NCBI GenBank assembly: GCA_022826535.1
Contig: JAJDUS010000002.1
Coordinates: 1 to 39,274, forward strand
Source of the DNA: Prochlorococcaceae cyanobacterium jk18x1bzbins.87
GTDB lineage: Bacteria > Cyanobacteriota > Cyanobacteriia > PCC-6307 > Cyanobiaceae
Reading direction: 5' to 3'
Length of the DNA stretch: 39,274 nt
Shown here: piece after piece, positions 8,055-17,072 of the stretch
Layout: every line of letters starts with the position of its first letter
Position numbering within the stretch: position 1 is the stretch's first letter
Position numbers and translations under genes: made by a program
Notes under the pieces: model-generated
What the model was told of the DNA's origin: nothing
What the model saw: the letters and a program-made list of their open reading frames with translations, nothing else
Database searches by the model: none

Positions 8055-8965
8055 GGGGATGGGGAGGACAGAGGGTGAAGAAGGCCAGCCAGGCTGGTGA
8101 GCACGCTGAGGAGAAGGGCGGCACCCAACTGGTGGCCGATGGTCACCAAGGGCTGGGACAGGGACAGGCACAGGGTGAGTGTCCCCAGACCTGCTTGCAA
8201 CAGCACCAGGAGTCCAGCGGCAAAAGCCAGGTGTCGCAGGGGCTGTGGCCAGGCTGTGGCCGCGGCTTTGATGGGCAACGCCACAACGGCCGCCAAGGTG
8301 GCGCCGGCCAGCAGGCCATGGGCCATGAGCCAATGGCAGCCCTGTAGCCCTTGCAGGCAACGTCCTGTGGCCCACTGGCTGGCCAGCAAGCCACCCAGAA
8401 CACATTGGAGATAGACCAACAGGGCTGCCAACACGGGCCACCAACGCCAAGGACCCGTCAAGATTCCATCCACCTCCGGCGGCAGGCACTGCAGTGCCGG
8501 GAGCAGTTGTTGTCGTAGCAGGCTCATCAAAGCCACCAGCAACAGACCCGTGGCCAAATGGGCCGTGACAATGTCAAAGCGCAGCAACCGGGTCACCGTC
8601 AAGGCGCCAAGGAGGACTTGCGCCACCACCAGCAGGACGGACAGGGTGGCCAGGGCGGGCACGGCTGAGGGCAGGCGCTGACGTTGCCCCCAACTGAGCG
8701 CTGCCATGAGAACCAGCCCCAGGGCCACAAGGGCAGCATCCAGACGGTGGAACCATTCCAGGAAGACCCGGATGGTCATCTCTGCTGTGGGCAGAACGCT
8801 GCCATAACAGAGGGGCCAGTCCGGACAGGCCAGACCGGCTTCCATCACCCGTGTGGCGCCGCCAAGGGTCACCAGGGCCACCAGGGCCACCACCAGATGG
8901 GTGCTCAGCACCAGCAGTTGCGACCTGGGGAGAGGCGGCGCGGCCAGGCCGGCAGATGTTGACAC
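8051..8965 (-). CDS. ctaA: Heme A synthase (COX15/CtaA)
   Basis: A 304-residue integral membrane protein that oxidises heme O to heme A. Diagnostic motifs are [21 protein letters not shown] near residues 35-55, the heme-ligand segment [10 protein letters not shown], a second His in [11 protein letters not shown], and paired His regions in the C-terminal half ([19 protein letters not shown]). Eight hydrophobic segments are evident. It is the first gene of the minus-strand group and overlaps ctaB by four bases. It is divergent from ctaC across 132 bp (8966-9097), which must hold the promoters of both halves of the respiratory block; I could not assign the boxes confidently. Confidence 0.92.
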   Translation of the reverse strand: MSTSAGLAAPPLPRSQLLVLSTHLVVALVALVTLGGATRVMEAGLACPDWPLCYGSVLPTAEMTIRVFLEWFHRLDAALVALGLVLMAALSWGQRQRLPSAVPALATLSVLLVVAQVLLGALTVTRLLRFDIVTAHLATGLLLVALMSLLRQQLLPALQCLPPEVDGILTGPWRWWPVLAALLVYLQCVLGGLLASQWATGRCLQGLQGCHWLMAHGLLAGATLAAVVALPIKAAATAWPQPLRHLAFAAGLLVLLQAGLGTLTLCLSLSQPLVTIGHQLGAALLLSVLTSLAGLLHPLSSPSP

Positions 8966-9097
8966 AGTCGGGCTACGAATGATTACAAGCTAGCCAGGTG
9001 AGTCAAATCACCCATGCCCGATGGCGCTTTTTTAGATTCCCATTAGAAATTCATGGGTCACCATCCATACGCTGAAGGCAAGTGACAGGCCCATGCC

Positions 9098-9949
9098 GTG
9101 CCGATTCCTGTATCCATTCTTACCCTGTCTGCCGGAATCCTTCTGGCGTTGATCAGCCTTTGGGTGGGTCAGAACGTCAATCTGATGCCCGTTATCGCAG
9201 CAGACGACGCCAGCGCTGTGGATGCACTGTTCAAGGTGCTCTTTTCCGTTGGCCTTGGCCTTCTGCTGGGCATTACCGCCATGCTGGTGGTGGCTTTGGT
9301 TCACTTCCGCCGCCGTCCAGGGGACCACCTGGATGGTCCTGCCGTGGAGGGCAACCTTCCTTTGGAAGTCTTCTGGACAGCGGTTCCCGCCATTGTCATC
9401 CTGATGATTGGCGTCTACAGCTACGACATCTATGCGCGCATGGGAGGGATGGCTGATTTCAATCACCACACATCCATGGCGCCACAGGAGGTGGAGCAGG
9501 CATCTTTGCTACATCCGGCAGATCCAGAAGCCGTCACCTGGGGGGGGATTGATGGCGCTGGGGGAATGGCGTTCCCTGTGGAGGTGACGGCCATGCAGTT
9601 TGCCTTCATCTTTCATTATCCTCAGCAGAACTTTACCACCGGAGAATTGCACCTACCCTTGGGGCAACCCGTGGAGCTGCGATTAAAATCCAACGATGTG
9701 ATTCATGCCTTCTGGGTTCCCGAGTTTCGTCTCAAACAGGACGTGATTCCTGGGCAACCCACGGTGCTCAGTTTCACCGCAAATCGGCAAGGGGACTATG
9801 ACATTATCTGCGCTGAACTCTGCGGGCCTTACCATGGGGGAATGCGCTCCAAGGTGGTGGTGGAGGATTCCCGGAATTTTGAGGAGTGGCTGATCCACAA
9901 CACGCCAGCCACTGTCGCCGCAGCTCCCAGAGCCTCTCAAACTGCTTGA
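9098..9949 (+). CDS. ctaC: Cytochrome c oxidase subunit II
   Basis: A 283-residue subunit II of an aa3-type oxidase, which takes electrons from a soluble donor (cytochrome c or plastocyanin) through the binuclear CuA centre. The CuA ligands are all present: His203 (NDVIHAFWVPEF) and C238-A-E-L-C242-G-P-Y-H246-G-G-M249. Two N-terminal membrane helices (about residues 43-69 and 91-109) follow a possible signal segment at 1-25. The start is GTG 9098; the nearby ATG at 9093 is out of frame. It leads the ctaC-ctaD-ctaE group, with 28 bp to ctaD. Confidence 0.95.
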   Translation: MPIPVSILTLSAGILLALISLWVGQNVNLMPVIAADDASAVDALFKVLFSVGLGLLLGITAMLVVALVHFRRRPGDHLDGPAVEGNLPLEVFWTAVPAIVILMIGVYSYDIYARMGGMADFNHHTSMAPQEVEQASLLHPADPEAVTWGGIDGAGGMAFPVEVTAMQFAFIFHYPQQNFTTGELHLPLGQPVELRLKSNDVIHAFWVPEFRLKQDVIPGQPTVLSFTANRQGDYDIICAELCGPYHGGMRSKVVVEDSRNFEEWLIHNTPATVAAAPRASQTA

Positions 9950-9977
9950 CCACGCCTCCACATTGTAGACAAGACCC

Positions 9978-11648
9978 ATGACAACCAACGCCCTCCCAGC
10001 CTTGCCACACCCCATGGATGTTCAACATCACACCCCTTGGCACGAGTACTTCGGGTTCAGCCTTGACCATAAGGTGATCGGTATTCAGTATTTGGTGACG
10101 GGCTTTTTCTTCTATCTGGTTGGTGGGGCCCTGGCGGGCATGATCCGCATTGAACTGGTGACCCCCCTCTCGGATTTCATGGCCCGGGAAACTTACAATC
10201 AGGTGCTCACCTTGCATGGCACCATCATGATCTTTCTCTGGATTGTGCCGGTGGTCAATGGGGCTTTTGGAAATTATCTGGTGCCCTTCTATGTGGGGGC
10301 AAGGGATATGGCCTTCCCCCGTCTCAATGCAGTGGCCTTCTGGATGCTTCCTCCAGCAGGCTTCCTCCTGATGAGCAGTTATTTCATTGGGGGGGCTGCC
10401 CAATCCGGCTGGACGGCCTATCCGCCCCTGAGCATCACCACACCCGCTGTGGGACAGATCATCTGGATCATCAGTGTGCTGCTGTTGGGGGGCAGTTCTA
10501 TCTTTGGCGCGGTCAACTTCATTGCCACGATCCTCAAGTTGCGTCAACCTGGATTGGAGCTGTTTCAGTTGCCCATGTTCTGCTGGGCCATGTTGGGCAC
10601 CAGCGTTCTGGTGGTGCTGGCCACGCCGGTGCTTGCCGGCGCCCTGATCCTGCTGAGCATGGATATTGTTGCCGGTACCGGATTTTTTAATCCGGCTCTG
10701 GGGGGCAACGCGGTGGTTTATCAGCATTTGTTCTGGTTCTATTCCCATCCTGCTGTTTATATCATGGTGCTGCCTGCCTTTGGCTTGGTCAGCGAAATCC
10801 TGCCCATCCATGCCCGTAAACCCCTGTTTGGCTATCGGTCCATGATCTATTCTATTTTGGGCATTGTCTTTTTGGGTTTGATTGTTTGGGCCCATCATAT
10901 GTTTACCAGTGGAACCCCTCCATGGATGCGCCTGTTTTTCACAATTGCGACGGCCATTATCGCTGTGCCAACCGGCATCAAATTCTTTAACTGGCTGGCC
11001 ACCCTCTGGCAAGGCAAGCTGGCCTTGAACAGTGCATTGTTGTTCTGTTGTGGTTTTATCTTCAACTTTGTTTTTGGCGGCATCACGGGGGTGGCTTTGG
11101 CTCAAGTTCCCTTTGATGTCCATGTCCATGATACTTATTTTGTGGTGGCCCATTTCCATTATATTGTTTTTGGGGGAACTGTCTTTGTTATCTTCGCAGC
11201 GATTTACCACTGGTTCCCCAAGATCAGTGGTCGCCTCCTGAATGAACACCTGGGACGTTTCCACTGTTTGCTCTCATTTCTCGGCTTCAACATCTGCTTT
11301 TTTCCCCAGCACTGGCTGGGACTCAATGGGATGCCACGACGGGTGGCGGAATATGATCCCCAGTTTCAGCTCATCAATCAGATTTCCTCCGTGGGGGCCC
11401 TGCTTCTGGCCGTCAGCACCCTGCCCTTTTTGATCAATGTGCTCTGGAGCCTGTGGAGGGGGGCTCCGGCAGGGGATAATCCTTGGCGGGCGTGCACCGC
11501 GGAGTGGCTCACCAGTTCACCGCCTCCTGTGGAAAACTGGCTCCACGAGGCCCCTCTTGTAACAGAGCCCTATGACTATGGCAGCCCGGAGGATGCCATG
11601 TCGGTCACCACCGTCCGGGGCCGTGAGCTCTGGTCCGCCGGCCGTTAA
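9978..11648 (+). CDS. ctaD: Cytochrome c oxidase subunit I
   Basis: The 556-residue catalytic subunit of the heme-copper oxidase reduces oxygen at the heme a3-CuB site and pumps protons. Ligand motifs are visible: the low-spin heme His in TLHGTIMIFLWI, the CuB His and cross-linked Tyr in FWFYSHPAVYIMVLPAFG, the CuB His pair in WAHHMFTSG, and the two heme ligands in VVAHFHYIVFGGTVF. Twelve hydrophobic helices fit the family, and the HPAVY motif places it in the A-type group. It follows ctaC by 28 bp and precedes ctaE by 49 bp. The large minus-strand open frame opposite it (9804-11264) is rich in Gln/His and is a codon-bias shadow. Confidence 0.97.
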   Translation: MTTNALPALPHPMDVQHHTPWHEYFGFSLDHKVIGIQYLVTGFFFYLVGGALAGMIRIELVTPLSDFMARETYNQVLTLHGTIMIFLWIVPVVNGAFGNYLVPFYVGARDMAFPRLNAVAFWMLPPAGFLLMSSYFIGGAAQSGWTAYPPLSITTPAVGQIIWIISVLLLGGSSIFGAVNFIATILKLRQPGLELFQLPMFCWAMLGTSVLVVLATPVLAGALILLSMDIVAGTGFFNPALGGNAVVYQHLFWFYSHPAVYIMVLPAFGLVSEILPIHARKPLFGYRSMIYSILGIVFLGLIVWAHHMFTSGTPPWMRLFFTIATAIIAVPTGIKFFNWLATLWQGKLALNSALLFCCGFIFNFVFGGITGVALAQVPFDVHVHDTYFVVAHFHYIVFGGTVFVIFAAIYHWFPKISGRLLNEHLGRFHCLLSFLGFNICFFPQHWLGLNGMPRRVAEYDPQFQLINQISSVGALLLAVSTLPFLINVLWSLWRGAPAGDNPWRACTAEWLTSSPPPVENWLHEAPLVTEPYDYGSPEDAMSVTTVRGRELWSAGR

Positions 11649-11697
11649 GGTCGGCGGCTGGGCCCGCTTTCCGTGTTTTCCCTCGCCATCCTTCACC

Positions 11698-12321
11698 ATG
11701 ACCACCCTGACCCAGCGGCCTACTGCTGCCCTCTCCGATCCACAGCAGGGGGACCAACCGCAAGCTTCAGCCCACCCCCACCATTCGGATGCACGCCTTT
11801 TTGGTCTGGCCATTTTCCTGGTGGCGGATGGGATGACCTTCGCCGGCTTCTTTGCCGCCTATCTCACCTATCGGGCCGTGAATCCCCTGCCCGTGGATGC
11901 GGAGTATGAGCTGGAGTTGTTGTTACCGGCCATGAATACCCTCCTGCTGCTGGCCAGCAGCCTCACCTTCCACCGGGGGAGCAAGGCGCTCATGGCCAAC
12001 TCCATGGCCGCCTGTCGGGGTTGGCTGCTGCTCACGGCTGCCCTGGGGGTGGCCTTCATGGCGGGTCAGATGTGGGAATATTTCCATCTCCCCTTTGGCT
12101 TGACCGACAATCTCTTTGCCAGCACCTTTTATGCCTTGACCGGCTTTCACGGGCTCCACGTCACCCTGGGGGCCATAATGATTTTAATTGTGTGGTGGCA
12201 AGCAGGTGCCGAGGGATACTTCACACCAGAGAATCACTTTGGTTTTGCAGCGGCGGAGCTTTACTGGCACTTTGTTGATGGGGTTTGGGTGGTACTATTT
12301 GCCTTGCTATATCTCCTGTAA
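11698..12321 (+). CDS. ctaE: Cytochrome c oxidase subunit III
   Basis: A 207-residue membrane subunit that completes the oxidase core. After a hydrophilic N-terminus (HPHHSDARLFG) there are five hydrophobic helices with subunit III motifs: IFLVADGMTFAGFFAAYLTYR, GQMWEYFHLPFGLTDNLFASTFYALTGFHGLHVTLG and AAELYWHFVDGVWVVLFALLYLL. The frame is open further upstream, to 11572 inside ctaD. I chose the ATG at 11698 because it gives the usual five-helix bacterial length and lies after the ctaD stop. The gene is followed 18 bp later by the cyAbrB gene. Confidence 0.94.
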   Translation: MTTLTQRPTAALSDPQQGDQPQASAHPHHSDARLFGLAIFLVADGMTFAGFFAAYLTYRAVNPLPVDAEYELELLLPAMNTLLLLASSLTFHRGSKALMANSMAACRGWLLLTAALGVAFMAGQMWEYFHLPFGLTDNLFASTFYALTGFHGLHVTLGAIMILIVWWQAGAEGYFTPENHFGFAAAELYWHFVDGVWVVLFALLYLL

Positions 12322-12339
12322 GTCTGGACTGGAAAGCCA

Positions 12340-12720
12340 ATGTCGAACAATGGGAAGATGTTGGAGGGAGAGAAACTGCTGGCCAAAGTCAGAATCTTTG
12401 CGGATCGCCCCCTGGATCAGATCGCCAAGCTCTGTGGTTATGTTGGTCCTTCCGGCCGTCTGTTGAGGCAGAAATTCTATTCTGCCCTGGTGCTGGCCAA
12501 GGGCTTTCAGGCGGCAGTCAAGGAGGAAAACAACACAAGACAACGGGGTCGCCAAGCAGAGTTCACCACCCGGGTCCACGGCAACGGCAATTTGCTGATT
12601 GGCCAGACCTACACCCATCGCGCCGGCATTGAGCCGGGCCAGGAGTTTTTTATTGAGATTCAGGTGGACACCGGCTCCATCTTCCTCCTGCCCTGCAACG
12701 GGAAAGACCTACGGGTTTAA
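12340..12720 (+). CDS. cyAbrB-type transcriptional regulator
   Basis: A 126-residue protein of the cyanobacterial AbrB family. The N-terminal part LEGEKLLAKVRIF...IAKLCGYVGPSGRLLRQKFYSALVLAKG matches the cyanobacteria-specific region. The C-terminal GNGNLLIGQTYTHRAGIEPGQEFFIEI is the AbrB swapped-hairpin-like DNA-binding part. These regulators control carbon/nitrogen balance and related genes in cyanobacteria. The gene begins 18 bp after ctaE on the same strand and is likely co-transcribed with the oxidase, which would couple regulator dose to oxidase expression; that link is inference. It is convergent with ribE, 20 bp away. Confidence 0.85.
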   Translation: MSNNGKMLEGEKLLAKVRIFADRPLDQIAKLCGYVGPSGRLLRQKFYSALVLAKGFQAAVKEENNTRQRGRQAEFTTRVHGNGNLLIGQTYTHRAGIEPGQEFFIEIQVDTGSIFLLPCNGKDLRV

Positions 12721-12740
12721 GGGGTTTCACGGCGCAAGTC

Positions 12741-13403
12741 TTAGCGCCACCCTTGCTCCATCAGCCAGGCCTGGCTGATGGTCTGCCCCTGGTGGGAGGT
12801 GGATTGTGGTGGCTCCAGACCCAACAGTCGCTCGCTGTATTTGGCCAGGAGATCAGCTTCCAGATTCACCAGATCCCCCACCTGCCGGTACTGCAAGGTG
12901 GTTTCCCCCCATGTCACGGGAATCACCGCCACTGAGAAGCGCCCTCCCCCGGCACTGCACCGGGCCACCGTGAGACTGATGCCATCCACCGCCACACTGC
13001 CCTTGCTCACCATGTACCTCCCAAAAACCGGATCCTGCCAGCGGATCTCCATGGTCCAGGATCGGGGTTGCCGTTCAATGGCCACAATTTCCCCCAGTCC
13101 GTCCACATGACCGGACACCAAATGCCCCCCCAGCCGGTCCTGGAGCCTCAGGGCCGGCTCCAGATTCACCATGGTCCTGGCCACTGCAGGGTGACCCATG
13201 GTGCTGCGGGCCGTGGTTTCGGGGCTCACATCCGCTTGGAATCCCCAGGGCTCAAGCCTGGCCACGGTGAGGCAGACACCATCCACCGCGACGCTATCCC
13301 CCTGCCGGGGATTGACCGCTGCAAGAAAGTTCGGGCTTTGGATGACAACGCCTCCCCAGCCTTTGCTGACCTGACCCATGGCCTGAATCAGTCCGGTGAA
13401 CAT
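12741..13403 (-). CDS. ribE: Riboflavin synthase alpha chain
   Basis: A 220-residue enzyme that dismutates two 6,7-dimethyl-8-ribityllumazine molecules to riboflavin. It starts with the diagnostic MFTGLIQAMG. It has two tandem lumazine-binding domains, each with a VAVDGVCLTVAR / VAVDGISLTVARC motif (near residues 40 and 140), plus DRLGGHLVSGHVDG between them. Length is normal. A 24-bp perfect palindrome (12758-12781) lies within the last codons, so the end of the mRNA can fold tightly. It is convergent with cyAbrB and divergent from the BFN gene; no FMN riboswitch is visible in the 70 bp upstream. Confidence 0.95.
   Translation of the reverse strand: MFTGLIQAMGQVSKGWGGVVIQSPNFLAAVNPRQGDSVAVDGVCLTVARLEPWGFQADVSPETTARSTMGHPAVARTMVNLEPALRLQDRLGGHLVSGHVDGLGEIVAIERQPRSWTMEIRWQDPVFGRYMVSKGSVAVDGISLTVARCSAGGGRFSVAVIPVTWGETTLQYRQVGDLVNLEADLLAKYSERLLGLEPPQSTSHQGQTISQAWLMEQGWR
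12758..12781. repeat. 24-bp perfect palindrome inside the 3' end of ribE
   Basis: The half-site ccatcagccagg is followed directly by its exact reverse complement, giving a 24-bp palindrome without a spacer. It encodes part of TISQAWLM near the ribE C-terminus. A weaker 5-bp stem (ggcgc ... gcgcc, 12731-12748) lies beside it in the convergent gap. Together they could terminate or stall transcription at the cyAbrB/ribE junction. No T-run follows on either strand, so an intrinsic terminator is uncertain. Confidence 0.6.
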
Positions 13404-13473
13404 GGCCGTTTCACAGAAAACAAGGCGGTCCTACCCCCATAATCAACGTAGACCGTGATTGGGGAATGCTGGC

Positions 13474-14070
13474 ATGGTGGAGATGGGAATTACCGGCATT
13501 ATCCTTGATGCCACCAGTTATCAACCCATTGTGCTGCTCCGTGATCCCGATGGCCGCCGTCAGGTGCCCATCTGGGTGGACAAGGTGCAGGCCCACAGCA
13601 TCATCTTTGGTTTGAAGGGTGTCCACCCTCCCCGTCCCATGACCCACGACCTGATGCTGAACCTGCTTCAGGCAGCTGAGTTGGAATTTGACCGCATCAT
13701 CATCAGCAGTATTCAAGACAGCACCTTCCATGCGGAACTGCGCCTGCAACGGAAAGACAAAACAGTGGTGAGCCTGGATTGTCGACCCAGTGACGCCATT
13801 GCTCTGGCGGTACGCAGCAAGGCCAGCATCTGGATGGTGGAGGAGGTGGTCAGTGATGCCTCCATCCCGGTGGATGAGGAGGCTGATGCCATGGACACCC
13901 AAGCCTTTCACAAGGCCATCGCCGATATCAGCCCCGCGGAACTGATCCGTCGTTCCGGAGTGCATCTGGATCCGCCGCCCCTCTCCGACCATCCCCCGGG
14001 GCAGACCACTGACAGTTGCGATGATCCCCATTCCGAGGACTCATCGGACTCATCCGAATCCGGGAACTGA
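13474..14070 (+). CDS. Bifunctional-nuclease-family protein (BFN, DUF151)
   Basis: A 198-residue protein with the BFN/DUF151 core. Visible segments are MGITGIILDATSYQPIVLLRDPDGRRQVPIWV, ILDATS followed by KGVHPPRPMTHDLMLNLLQA, and the conserved SLDCRPSDAIALAVRSKASIWM. Members in plants are reported nucleases; in bacteria most are uncharacterised, and some sit in gene sets linked to tRNA modification. The C-terminal 40 residues are Ser/Asp-rich (DSCDDPHSEDSSDSSESGN) and likely disordered. I chose ATG 13474; an in-frame TTG at 13459 adds five residues. The aldo/keto reductase gene starts 12 bp after its stop, so the two are probably one operon. Confidence 0.87.
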   Translation: MVEMGITGIILDATSYQPIVLLRDPDGRRQVPIWVDKVQAHSIIFGLKGVHPPRPMTHDLMLNLLQAAELEFDRIIISSIQDSTFHAELRLQRKDKTVVSLDCRPSDAIALAVRSKASIWMVEEVVSDASIPVDEEADAMDTQAFHKAIADISPAELIRRSGVHLDPPPLSDHPPGQTTDSCDDPHSEDSSDSSESGN

Positions 14071-14082
14071 TTCACGCCGGCG

Positions 14083-15222
14083 GTGACTGTTGCGGCCCCC
14101 CCCATGAAGCGTCGGTCCTTTGGCCCGGGGGCAAAGGTGAGTGTCTTCACCTTGGGACTGATGCGGGCCCTGGCCAGCCCTCTGCAACTGCAACAGGTGG
14201 TTGCCCGGGCCTTGGCCATCGGCATCAACCACTTTGAAACAGCCCCCTCCTACGGCCCTTCCCAGGTCTATCTGGGCCAGGCCCTGGCCGCCTTGGCCGT
14301 GCCCCGGTGCCGCTACGTGATCACCAGCAAACTTCTGCCAGGGATGGATGTGGGGAAGGGCTTGGCGGTAGTGCATGCCACCCTCCAGCAGGTGGGACTG
14401 GGTCAGTTGGATCAACTGGCTGTCCACGGCATCAATCGGCCTGAGCATCTCCGTTGGGCCCTCCACGGCCCCGGCGCCGAGATCCTGGCCACCTGCGAGG
14501 CGGAAGGTCTGGTGGGACAAGTGGGTTTTAGCAGCCACGGCAGTCCGGAGATTGTGGAGCAGGCCATCACCAGCGGCCGCTTTAGCTTCTGCAGCTTGCA
14601 TCTGCACCTGCTGAGTCCCGCCCTGCTGCCCTTGGCCCGCCAGGCCATGGCTGCCGGCATGGGGGTGATGGCCATTTCACCGGCGGATAAAGGGGGCAGG
14701 CTGTTTGATCCGCCAGACCTGCTGCGGCGCCAGTGTGCCCCCTTCGACCCCCTGGAGCTGGCTTACCGCTGGTTATTGGGCCATGGCGTCAGCACCATGA
14801 CCATTGGGGCGAGCCATCCTTCCCACCTGGTGTGGGCCCAGCGGCTTGCCCAGGTGGGGGACGGCATGGCCCCCACCGTGGCCGCCGCCGCCAGACAACT
14901 GGATCAAGTGCGGCAGCAGCGGCTCCAGGACACCTTCTGCGGCCAATGCCGTTGCTGTCTCCCCTGCCCGGAGGGAATCGACATCCCCACCCTGTTGCGG
15001 TTGCGCAATTTGCGTCTGGGTCATGGGATGACTGCCTTCTGTGAGGAGCGGTATGGCCTGATTGGCCAAGCGGGTCACTGGCTGCCCATGGTTCAGGGGG
15101 ACGCCTGCACCCGCTGTGGCGACTGCTTGCCCCGCTGCCCACGGAACCTGGAAATTCCTGCCCTGCTTCAGCACACCCACGGGCTGCTGCAAGGCCCGCC
15201 CCGGCGCCGACTCTGGGGTTAG
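14083..15222 (+). CDS. Aldo/keto reductase with C-terminal 4Fe-4S ferredoxin domain
   Basis: A 379-residue two-domain oxidoreductase. Residues about 15-265 form an aldo/keto reductase barrel with the catalytic-type residues in HFETAPSYG (Tyr; the usual Asp is Glu here), VITSKLLPG (Lys) and QLAVHGINRP (His). Residues 285-375 carry two cysteine clusters, C-G-Q-C-R-C-C-L-P-C-P-E-G-I and C-T-R-C-G-D-C-L-P-R-C-P, as in ferredoxin-type proteins binding two 4Fe-4S clusters. This fused family is common in cyanobacteria; its substrate is not known to me. Start is GTG 14083, or ATG 14104, which trims seven residues. Confidence 0.9.
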   Translation: MTVAAPPMKRRSFGPGAKVSVFTLGLMRALASPLQLQQVVARALAIGINHFETAPSYGPSQVYLGQALAALAVPRCRYVITSKLLPGMDVGKGLAVVHATLQQVGLGQLDQLAVHGINRPEHLRWALHGPGAEILATCEAEGLVGQVGFSSHGSPEIVEQAITSGRFSFCSLHLHLLSPALLPLARQAMAAGMGVMAISPADKGGRLFDPPDLLRRQCAPFDPLELAYRWLLGHGVSTMTIGASHPSHLVWAQRLAQVGDGMAPTVAAAARQLDQVRQQRLQDTFCGQCRCCLPCPEGIDIPTLLRLRNLRLGHGMTAFCEERYGLIGQAGHWLPMVQGDACTRCGDCLPRCPRNLEIPALLQHTHGLLQGPPRRRLWG

Positions 15223-15233
15223 TGGCAGCTCTG

Positions 15234-15264
15234 GGGTTTTTCCAAGGGAATGGTGGAAAAGCCC
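15234..15264 (+). terminator. Inverted repeat after the aldo/keto reductase gene, possible terminator
   Basis: The arms gggtttttcca (15234-15244) and tggaaaagccc (15254-15264) pair with one mismatch around a 9-base loop, starting 11 bases after the stop of the reductase gene. The structure is stable enough to end or stabilise the BFN/reductase transcript. There is no trailing U-tract, so it may instead be a processing or protective hairpin. The following 15265-15375 shows nothing I can name. Confidence 0.4.
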
Positions 15265-15375
15265 TCAAGAACGGTCCTGTTGGCTTCAGTGGGCTGCTTT
15301 GCTTCGGTTGAACCCCCGTCAAGTCCTTCATCAGTTCCCTGTTCCCAGTGGCTTGGCCAACTTTGCGCCAACCCT

Positions 15376-16990
15376 TCAGAGGTGTGAGGAGAAGAGCAGC
15401 TTGAGGGAATGCTCCACCGGTGATGTGGCCCCATTCTGCTCCTGCCGCTTACCCTGCAGGGGGAGCCACCATGGGTTCCGTCCGGGTCTGTTCAGCGAAG
15501 GGCGCCAAGGACCAGAGCAGACCGTAGCTTCTGCTGGTGACGGAAACGACCAGCGCCAGGGCAGGGGTGATCGTGATGCAGTTGTCACAGGCGGGGAAGC
15601 CATCGGCCAACTCTGCTTCAAACCGTTGCCCAGTGCTGGAGGGTGGCATTCAGACCCTCCATCGTGATGGAATTCAGCAGGCATCCATGCCGTCCGCTGG
15701 GTGGCACCCATGGCATGGCCCATGGAGAGGGAAGGGCCGCGGTTGGATGAGGAGGGGAAGAGGGAAGCCCCATGGGACAAGGGGAAAGGTCTGACGGCCT
15801 CCAACCCCAAGCGGTGGCGGGAGACACTGCCCTCAGCAGACTCCAGCCCGTCCATGGCTTCCGATGGGATCTTCAGGGTGAGCACATCGGCCATGATGGC
15901 AAGGATGATATCTTCATTGCTCCCATCCAGGAGTAGTAGCCTATCAATGTCAAGAGTGGCCATAGGGGAAGAGTCCTGTCATGGTGCTGCTGATTTCACC
16001 TTCAGCATCGTTGGCTCTCCCATGGGAGCCACTGCCCCAGAACTGGCAGAGGGCTGCCCCAGCCTGCCAACGGGCAGTGCTCCAACTTGCTCCCAGTAGG
16101 AGGGGGTCACTCCCCATTAAGGGAGAAGCCTTTCTCGTCTCCACTGAAGGAGGAGAAGGCGCCCTGTCCCCAGAAGGCCAGGTGCTCCCCTTGCTCTGGC
16201 GCCAAGTTGCAGGAGGGCATCACCATCACTGTGGCGGTGGGGCCCCATAACCAGCGCCGCTGCTCCTATGGCTCAGGGGGATGGCGGCGCCAATGAAATC
16301 TGTGTCATCTGGTGCGGTGATGGTGACGCCCTGGGAACGATCCCGGTTCCCTTGGGGAAGGTGAGGCTGCTCACCTGTGGGCTGTGGGGTATCCAGTGCC
16401 ACCGGGTAGGAGGCGCTGCCTGCTGTAACCCCGGTTCTGGACAAGGGTCCATCAGGGAAGGGGGTAACCGCTGTGGTGTGAGCCCCTCCATAGGGAGAAG
16501 CCTCTGTTGGACAATGCTGTTCTGCTCCAGCAGGGTTCCTCAATCTGGGACAAGGCATGTCCCCAGGCCTCCATAAGGGAGAGGGGGATCTTTCCCAATC
16601 GGGCATGACCCGATTCAGTGCTGCTTGGGCCACGCCGTCATCCACACCGCTCAGCCTCACCGTTATCGTTGGCGGGGTTGGCCCAGTTGGTGGTGGTGAA
16701 GGTCATGCGCCGGGGGTCACTGTCGCTGCTGACGGCACGCTGGAAAGGATCTCGGACAGATTTGCAATGGCAACGCTCACACTCGCTGTTGACTCAGTGT
16801 TGAGCACCACTGTGCAGGTATCGGTGTTCTTCGCCCCCGATGCCTCGGTGACCAAAGTGCCGCTAGACTCCTTGATGGTCATAGCGGAGCTGTGATTCTA
16901 CACCACCATGGCGGCGACATCGGGAACGGCAATGCCGCTATAGCTGGAGTCGATAATCCCCATGCCGCAAAAGCCAACGGGACACCTGCA
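15376..16990 (-). pseudogene. Ruined surface protein: Calx-beta-like repeats plus autotransporter-type beta-barrel
   Basis: On the minus strand the remains of one large protein can be followed across several frames. From about 16900: SSGTLVTEASGAKNTDTCTV, then VVLNTESTASVSVAIANLSE, MTFTTTNWA and VRLSGVDDGV, which is the ground plan of a Calx-beta-like repeat. From about 16220: LAPEQGEHLAFWGQGAFSSF, then ARWQAGAALCQFWGSGSHGR and EGEISSTMTGLFPYG, the start of a beta-barrel. From 15963: IPSEAMDGLESAEGSVSRHR, then NRGPSLSMGHAMGAT. Finally RFEAELADGFPACDN and HSLKLLFSSHL at the stop. There are at least five frameshifts or stops and an internal deletion before NRGPSLS. It is related to the protein at 1-381. 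Confidence 0.75.
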
Positions 16991-17072
16991 CAACCCTAAT
17001 CCCACCAATTCGTCATTCTTAGACTCTCCTCTGATCCATCAAGGACCCCTCTCAAGCCTTTTTCTTTAGGGA

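Noticed and set aside
9804-11264. Long minus-strand open frame of 486 codons opposite ctaD
   Set aside because: It lies wholly antisense to an unmistakable subunit I gene, is rich in Gln/His/Asn from the complement of that gene's codons, and shows no domain.
15219-15434. Short minus-strand frame downstream of the aldo/keto reductase
   Set aside because: No motif or start signal, and it overlaps the end of the decayed surface protein in another frame.
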